Shown one piece after another: positions 59,531 through 64,000 of a stretch of 64,000 bases of DNA. The position numbers and the translations under genes are program-made. Under the pieces are notes generated by a model. That model did no database searches and was not told the origin of the DNA. It saw only the letters and a list, made by a program, of their open reading frames with translations. The number at the start of each line of letters is the position of its first letter. The stretch's first letter is position 1. The stretch comes from Streptomyces odontomachi. Lineage in GTDB: Bacteria; Actinomycetota; Actinomycetes; Streptomycetales; Streptomycetaceae. The stretch lies in NCBI RefSeq assembly GCF_024435355.1, contig NZ_JAMJWG010000008.1, forward strand, positions 62,001-126,000, written 5' to 3'.

Positions 59531-61513
59531 TCAGCCGGCGGTGCAGGTGAGGGTGGGTGCGGCGTTGCTGCCGCTGTAGGTGCCCTGGAACCCGAACGAG
59601 GTGCTGGCTCCGGGGTTGAGCGCACCGTTGTAGGAAGCGCTCTTGGCGGTCACCGACGTGCCCGACTGGGTCACCGTGGCGCTCCACGAGTTGGTGATCT
59701 GCTGGCTGCCCGGCCAGGTCCAGGTGACCTGCCAGGACGGCACCGAGGCCGTCGAGCTGCTGGTGACGGTGACCGTCGCGGTGAAGCCGCTGCCCCAGTC
59801 GTTGTCGACGTGGAACGCCGCCGTGCAGGCACCGTCGCCGGGGTCGCCGGGGTCGCCGCCCGAGCCGGCGGTCGTGGCGGTCACGGCGCTGGACGCCGCG
59901 GAGGTGTTGCCGGCCGCGTCACGCGCCTTGACCGTGTACTGGTACGCGGTGGACGCCGACAGACCGGTGTCGGTGAACGTGGTGCCGGTGGCCGTGCCGA
60001 CCTGGGTGCCGCCCCGGTAGACCAGGTAGCTCGCCACGCCCACGTTGTCGGTCGACGCCGTCCACGACAGCGACGCGCTGGCGGCCGTGGTGCCGGTGAC
60101 CTTCAGCCCGGTCGGGGCGCTGGGGGCCTGGGTATCCCCGGTGCCGGGGTCGCCACCACCGCTGACCGGCGGGTAGGCGTTGGCCAGGAGCTGCCGGAAC
60201 TGCGCGGAGAACCAGTGGCCCGCCAGCGGCGAGTTGGGGAGTGCACCGGACATGCTGTTGCCGTTGCGCCCGTTGCCCGTGTAGGTGGGGTCGCACATCT
60301 GGTCGAAGCCCTTGCCCTCGTCGTTGTCGACGGCCTGGCTGGCGCCATCCGACTCGCCCGGCGGCTTGATCCAGACGTAGGCGTCGACACCGGCCTCGGG
60401 TGCCGCCGCCGGCCGCTCGCCGAGTCCCGCACCCGACTGGTTGCACCAGTTGCCGGGGTGGATACGGCGGTCGATGCGGCCCCCGTTGACGTAGTCGTCC
60501 ACGCTGGTCGTCGGGCCGGCGGAGGTGGGCCGGTCGGAGCCGCCCCAGCCGTTGCGGGACGTGTCGATCAGCATGCCGATGCCGGACTCGAAGCCGGCCG
60601 AGACCGCGGCACCGCGCATGCCCCCGGCGAACGACTCCTCGTCGACGTACTGGTTCCAGTCGACCCACTTCGACTGCCGCACGCTGGTGCCGTTGACGGT
60701 GTCGGTGACGGAGAAGTTGGGCTCGTGCAGGGCGCTGTAGTTGGCGGTGTTGACCGCGAACCCGGCGACGTCGGCCGGCGTCGCGCCGGTCGAGGTGGCC
60801 GCCTGGTACGCCATCTTGGCGAACGGTGCCAGGTTGGTGTCCCAGCCGAGCCATCCGTGGTGGCCCGCGTCGATGTAGTTGTACACGTTCGACAGCGCGC
60901 CGAGCTGCGCCAGCGCGTAGCCGACGCCCTTGACGTAGTTGCCGTTCTGCTTCATGGTCGCGCACGCCGCCGTGGCGCCGGCCTGGCCGTCCGCGTTGGT
61001 CACCAGGTTCGGCAGCGAGTCCGGTTCGATGACCGCGGCGATCTTCAGCCCCGCGTACGCCGAGTCGGCGAGGATGGCCTTGATCGGGTCGATGTAGCTG
61101 TGCTCGTAGGCGTCGAGGTCGTCGGGGCCCAACTCACCGTTGGACGCCAGCGCGGCACAGTCGCGGCCGGGCAGGTCGTAGACGACGATCTGCACGAGGT
61201 CGGCGCCCTGCGCCTTGGCGGCGTCCAGGTGGTCACGCAGACCCATGCCGCCGTTCACGCCGTCGATCGCCGCGATGCGGTCCAGCCACACGTAGGTCGG
61301 CTGGTCGGAGACGGCGCTGCCGCCGGGCTCCGCTTCGGCGTTCGCCTGCCATTCCGGGTTCACGTACGGCGTGGCGCCGACGTAGGGGTTGTCCACACGG
61401 GCCGCCACGGCGCCCTGCGCCGCGTTCGCCGGTCCGGACGCCACGGTGAGCGCAGCGCCGACGGCGAGAGCGGACCCCAGGGCCAGCCCCTGCCAACGTC
61501 TCTTCCAGTGCAT
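59531..61513 (-). CDS. GH6 non-reducing-end cellobiohydrolase with Fn3 and CBM2
   Basis: A 660-residue secreted cellulase; ATG shortly after AAAGGGACACTGACC. The Sec signal peptide covers residues ~1-32. The GH6 catalytic domain (about 40-460) has the acid D118 in VVYDLPGRDCAA, AAVIEPDSLPN, DAGHHGWLGWD, and the substrate loop KPPGESDG. A fibronectin III module (about 475-560) and a C-terminal CBM2 (about 570-660, starting CTAAFHVDNDWG) follow. It releases cellobiose from non-reducing ends. A perfect CebR operator lies ~200 bases upstream, so cellulose sugars should induce it. Confidence 0.95.
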   Translation of the reverse strand: MHWKRRWQGLALGSALAVGAALTVASGPANAAQGAVAARVDNPYVGATPYVNPEWQANAEAEPGGSAVSDQPTYVWLDRIAAIDGVNGGMGLRDHLDAAKAQGADLVQIVVYDLPGRDCAALASNGELGPDDLDAYEHSYIDPIKAILADSAYAGLKIAAVIEPDSLPNLVTNADGQAGATAACATMKQNGNYVKGVGYALAQLGALSNVYNYIDAGHHGWLGWDTNLAPFAKMAYQAATSTGATPADVAGFAVNTANYSALHEPNFSVTDTVNGTSVRQSKWVDWNQYVDEESFAGGMRGAAVSAGFESGIGMLIDTSRNGWGGSDRPTSAGPTTSVDDYVNGGRIDRRIHPGNWCNQSGAGLGERPAAAPEAGVDAYVWIKPPGESDGASQAVDNDEGKGFDQMCDPTYTGNGRNGNSMSGALPNSPLAGHWFSAQFRQLLANAYPPVSGGGDPGTGDTQAPSAPTGLKVTGTTAASASLSWTASTDNVGVASYLVYRGGTQVGTATGTTFTDTGLSASTAYQYTVKARDAAGNTSAASSAVTATTAGSGGDPGDPGDGACTAAFHVDNDWGSGFTATVTVTSSSTASVPSWQVTWTWPGSQQITNSWSATVTQSGTSVTAKSASYNGALNPGASTSFGFQGTYSGSNAAPTLTCTAG

Positions 61514-62009
61514 GGTCAGTGTCCCTTTCCCATCCCGGCCTGACGGGCCAGAACCTCTCTCCCTGGCCCGGCAACCCGGAGAAGTGTCGATCCGGCACCG
61601 GCGTCTCTCCCGCCGCGCGCACGGACCCGCGGGTGGGCGGATCCGGAGGTGCACGGTGCGGGGTCGATGCCGGTGAAGTGCGGATTCTGCCTGTACCCAC
61701 GGGAGGTCCCGAATGACCGAATGGGAGCGCTCCCATTCGAAAGCTAGCAGCCCGTCACGACATACGAACAGAGGTAGTTCACAACTTCTCCACCCCGCCT
61801 TTCCGTGCGAACGGGTCCGGCACTTCAACTTGACGGAGGAAACCGCACGGTATGCATGTATATGACAGGATGTAAGCCACGATTCTGACGTGCCGTCAGT
61901 CCGGCTCGTCGGCCGGCGCGGGACAGCGGTCGCGAGGTGCCGAAGCCGCACGGAAACCGGCCGCCCCTCGCTACCATCGTCCGGCTCCACGCACCCAGGG
62001 GGGAATGGC
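61514..62009. other. 496-bp divergent intergenic region
   Basis: It contains the long GH6 leader, the CebR operator and, on the right, an AT-rich stretch (61850-61875, with ATGCATGTATATGACAGG) that is the likely promoter of the small hypothetical gene at 62010. No further gene is seen. Confidence 0.6.
61718..61739. promoter_or_regulatory. CebR operator (cellulose regulon)
   Basis: A perfect 22-bp palindrome, centre TGGGAGCGCTCCCA (61722-61735), which is the established binding site of the LacI-family cellulose-utilisation repressor CebR of Streptomyces, released by cellobiose or cellotriose. It stands upstream of the GH6 gene. Confidence 0.93.
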
Positions 62010-62420
62010 ATGGCTTCCTACGGACGGCCGGACAGCGAGTGGGACGAACTCACCGACGCGGGCCGGGAGTTCCTGATCGAGGTGGCACGCAGACGCGCGT
62101 TCACCACCTACACCGACCTCAACACGGCCCTCGTCCAGCGCACCGGATGCCGGCCCTTCGACTTCGCAGGCCCCGGCGGACGGGCCGCGATAGGGCACCT
62201 GCTCGGTCTGATCGTGACGCGTGACCAGGACCTCGACCCCCAGGACCCGCCGGTCATGCTCTCCGCGCTGGTGATCTATCAGGGCGGAAACGACGCCGGC
62301 ACCGGCTTCTACCAGCTGGCCAAGGAGCTGGGCCTGTTGTCCATGGGCGCGTCGAAGGACGAGCGGGATGTGTTCTGGACGGAGCAGGTCAAGCGGTTGC
62401 AGAAGATCCACGCCGGCTGA
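62010..62420 (+). CDS. Hypothetical protein, 136 aa
   Basis: Not recognised. ATG after GGGGGGAATGGC. Cytosolic, no signal or membrane segment. Sequence features: an acidic N-terminus (SEWDELTDAGREFLIEVARRR), TYTDLNTALVQRTGCRPFDF, GRAAIGHLLGLIV and PPVMLSALVIYQGGNDAGTGFYQLAKELG. The codon usage and Gly/aromatic conserved-looking pattern support a real gene. The layout recalls small winged-helix-like or toxin-immunity-type proteins in actinomycetes, but no function can be assigned. Confidence 0.75.
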   Translation: MASYGRPDSEWDELTDAGREFLIEVARRRAFTTYTDLNTALVQRTGCRPFDFAGPGGRAAIGHLLGLIVTRDQDLDPQDPPVMLSALVIYQGGNDAGTGFYQLAKELGLLSMGASKDERDVFWTEQVKRLQKIHAG

Positions 62421-62466
62421 CGTCCGTACCCGTGGTGCCGCCGCCCGGCCCGCCCACCGGTGCCGA

Positions 62467-62500
62467 CCCGGACCGCCCGGACCGCCCGGACCGCCCGGAC
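62467..62500 (+). repeat. 9-bp tandem repeat CCCGGACCG
   Basis: Almost four copies, head to tail, in the 235-bp gap after the small hypothetical gene. No coding role. Confidence 0.85.
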
Positions 62501-62655
62501 GCCGACACCCCACGCCCGAACGGATCGCCTCGGCGGGACCGCACCGGGACTTGTAGCGTGAGGTCAGGCATCCCGACTCCACGAACTCGGGGCGGCTGAG
62601 AACCCCGTGGACGGTCGACCGCGGGGTTCGCGAACCACTCAGGCGGAGGGCAGCG

Positions 62656-64000
62656 GTGACAAGGCAGCCGGCATGGGATGACCCGGAGCGGATCGGCGGG
62701 TACTGGATCGCCGCCCGGTTGGGTGCCGGCGGGCAGGGCGTGGTGTACGAGGCGTACGACGGCGCCGGGGCACGGGTCGCCCTGAAGGTCCTGCACCGGG
62801 AGGCCAGCCCGGCGATGCAGGAGCAGTTCCAGAAGGAAGCGCAGGCCGCTCGGGCGGTGCCCCCCTTCTGCACGGCGCGCGCCCTGGCGGTCTCCTCGGA
62901 CCGGGGAAGGCCCTTCCTCGTCAGCGAGTACGTGCCGGGGCCGACCCTCTCGGCCCGGGTCGGCCAGGAAGGACCGTTGGACGAGGGCGGCCTGCTCCGG
63001 CTGGCGATCGGGGTGGCGACGGCCCTGGCCGCGATCCACAGCGCCGGCGTGACCCACCGCGACCTGAAGCCGGGCAACGTGCTGCTCGGCCCCGACGGGC
63101 CACGGATCATCGACTTCGGTATCGCCCGGACCTCCGAGATGTCGCTGACCACCACCGGCGCACTGCTGGGAACACCGGGATACATGGCACCGGAGGTCCT
63201 GGACGGGCAGCGGGCCACCCCGGCGTCGGACGTCTTCGCGTGGGCCGCGGTGGTGGTGTTCGCCGCGACGGGGACGGAGCCGTTCCGGGGCTCCCACATC
63301 GGCGAGGTCGTCTACCGGACCAGCAAGCTGGACCCCGACCTGTCCGCGCTGCCCGCGCAGATACGTCCCCTGGTGGCCGCCGCCCTCTCCAAGGACCCGC
63401 AGCAGCGTCCCACCTCCGTCGGGCTGCTGGCCGGGCTGGTGGGAACGCGGCCGGGACCGCAGGCTTCGTCCACCGCGCTCCTGGAGGACGGCGCCCAGCA
63501 GGCGGACCGCGCCGGAGGCCCCCGGTGGGCGCCGCCCACCCTGGTGCGGCCGCCGTTGGGGCAGGTGGCGGAGGCCGCCCTGCGTGAACTGCCCCCGTCA
63601 GCCCAGTCGGCAGCCCGAGAACTCCTGCTGCGCATGGTCGAACCCCGAGACGTCCCGGACGGCTCGGAGGACACCGTGCGGACCACCACGTGGGAGGAGC
63701 TGTACGCCGGGCGCTCGGACCACGAGCGGGACGCGATCTGGCGATGCGTGGACGCCTTCGCCCGGGCCGGTGTCCTGAAGACGTCCGACGACGGGTCGTG
63801 CTGGCCGGTCAGCGCGGCCCTGCTGCCGGCGTGGCAGCGGCTGCGCGAGTGGATCGCCGCGGACCGCGAGCACCTGCGCACCCATCGCGCACTGAGCCAG
63901 GCCGCGCACGCATGGCACACCCACGGCGAGCGTGCCGAGGACCTGCTGCACGGCAGCACCCTTCAGACCTACCTCCAGTGGGCGGCCCACGCACCCACCT
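62656..64000 (+). CDS. Ser/Thr protein kinase fused to STAND-like segment (cut by window end)
   Basis: GTG start after GGAGGG; 448 residues are visible and the frame is open at the window edge. Residues ~12-265 are a full Hanks-type kinase: Gly loop GAGGQGVVY, K44 (VALKVL), HRDLKPGN with D136, DFG with D153, and GTPGYMAPE. After a linker, residues from ~310 resemble the helical C-terminal half of nSTAND1-type proteins (AARELLLRMVEPRD, AIWRCVDAFARAGVL, LLPAWQRLREWIAADREHL). The usual P-loop NTPase part is absent. Such kinases often end in WD40 repeats, which would lie beyond the window. Confidence 0.88.
   Translation, partial: MTRQPAWDDPERIGGYWIAARLGAGGQGVVYEAYDGAGARVALKVLHREASPAMQEQFQKEAQAARAVPPFCTARALAVSSDRGRPFLVSEYVPGPTLSARVGQEGPLDEGGLLRLAIGVATALAAIHSAGVTHRDLKPGNVLLGPDGPRIIDFGIARTSEMSLTTTGALLGTPGYMAPEVLDGQRATPASDVFAWAAVVVFAATGTEPFRGSHIGEVVYRTSKLDPDLSALPAQIRPLVAAALSKDPQQRPTSVGLLAGLVGTRPGPQASSTALLEDGAQQADRAGGPRWAPPTLVRPPLGQVAEAALRELPPSAQSAARELLLRMVEPRDVPDGSEDTVRTTTWEELYAGRSDHERDAIWRCVDAFARAGVLKTSDDGSCWPVSAALLPAWQRLREWIAADREHLRTHRALSQAAHAWHTHGERAEDLLHGSTLQTYLQWAAHAPT

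Noticed and set aside
1..64000. Antibiotic-type biosynthetic gene cluster
   Set aside because: No PKS, NRPS, terpene synthase, RiPP or siderophore synthetase genes were found; the ligase and CoA-transferases fit a catabolic operon.
1..64000. tRNA or rRNA genes, attachment sites
   Set aside because: None of the conserved tRNA arms or rRNA blocks were noticed on either strand, and there are no integrase genes; a tRNAscan run would settle this.

Overview
This window is from a high-GC actinobacterium, almost certainly Streptomyces or a close relative. The DNA is very GC-rich with third-position G/C codons, GTG/TTG starts and ATGA/GTGA start-stop overlaps are common, and secreted enzymes, MFS transporters and regulators with divergent promoters abound. 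No rRNA, tRNA, CRISPR array, phage block or PKS/NRPS cluster was seen. Most of it looks like accessory, arm-type chromosome: sugar-polymer degradation, catabolic operons and signalling.

Left part (1-15 kb). Two adjacent GH76 alpha-mannanase-type secreted enzymes and an iron-sulfur photolyase precede the most unusual region, 4.2-14.9 kb. There, one tightly overlapping minus-strand operon encodes a tail-anchored coiled-coil protein with three WGSF motifs, a PP2C phosphatase, a vWA protein, a PIN/NYN-like nuclease fused to FHA, a Ser/Thr kinase and a 1153-residue protein with a degenerate kinase-like start. A second PIN/NYN-FHA protein is divergently transcribed. The set resembles the vWA-PP2C-kinase 'TerY-P' triads of bacterial stress/conflict islands, but with two phosphopeptide-binding nuclease candidates and no ter genes in view. 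It is the best candidate for an undescribed system.

Middle part (15-36.9 kb). MFS/PadR/4,5-dihydroxyphthalate-decarboxylase-like genes, a streptogrisin-type protease, an HTH-transmembrane protein opposite a DUF4232 lipoprotein, a PhyH dioxygenase with a truncated sugar-binding lipoprotein behind it, an SLT-domain protein and an XRE/MFS pair follow. Two hairpin MITE-like elements with CTAG ends sit exactly at stop codons (14,914 and 19,561). At 28.6-36 kb lies an IclR-controlled acyl-CoA catabolic operon (IclR, CaiB-type CoA-transferase, enoyl-CoA hydratase, two-subunit CoA-transferase, acyl-CoA synthetase) divergent from an MHS-type transporter, with a palindromic operator on each side.

Right-middle (36.9-52 kb). 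A glycolate-oxidase-type GlcD/E/F set follows a MatC-like transporter and the two-subunit aconitase X, with a divergent GntR/HutC regulator. Next is a plus-strand operon: MHS transporter, FCD-GntR regulator, isocitrate-lyase-family lyase, hydantoinase, isochorismatase-type amidase and an FAD fumarate-reductase-like enzyme. The gene content suggests degradation of a cyclic amide or imide.

Right part (52-64 kb). A GH2 exo-beta-glucosaminidase, a threonine aldolase, and a cellulase pair (GH48-Fn3-CBM2 and GH6-Fn3-CBM2) with a perfect CebR operator in front of GH6. The window ends in a Ser/Thr kinase fused to a STAND-like C-terminal segment, cut by the window edge.
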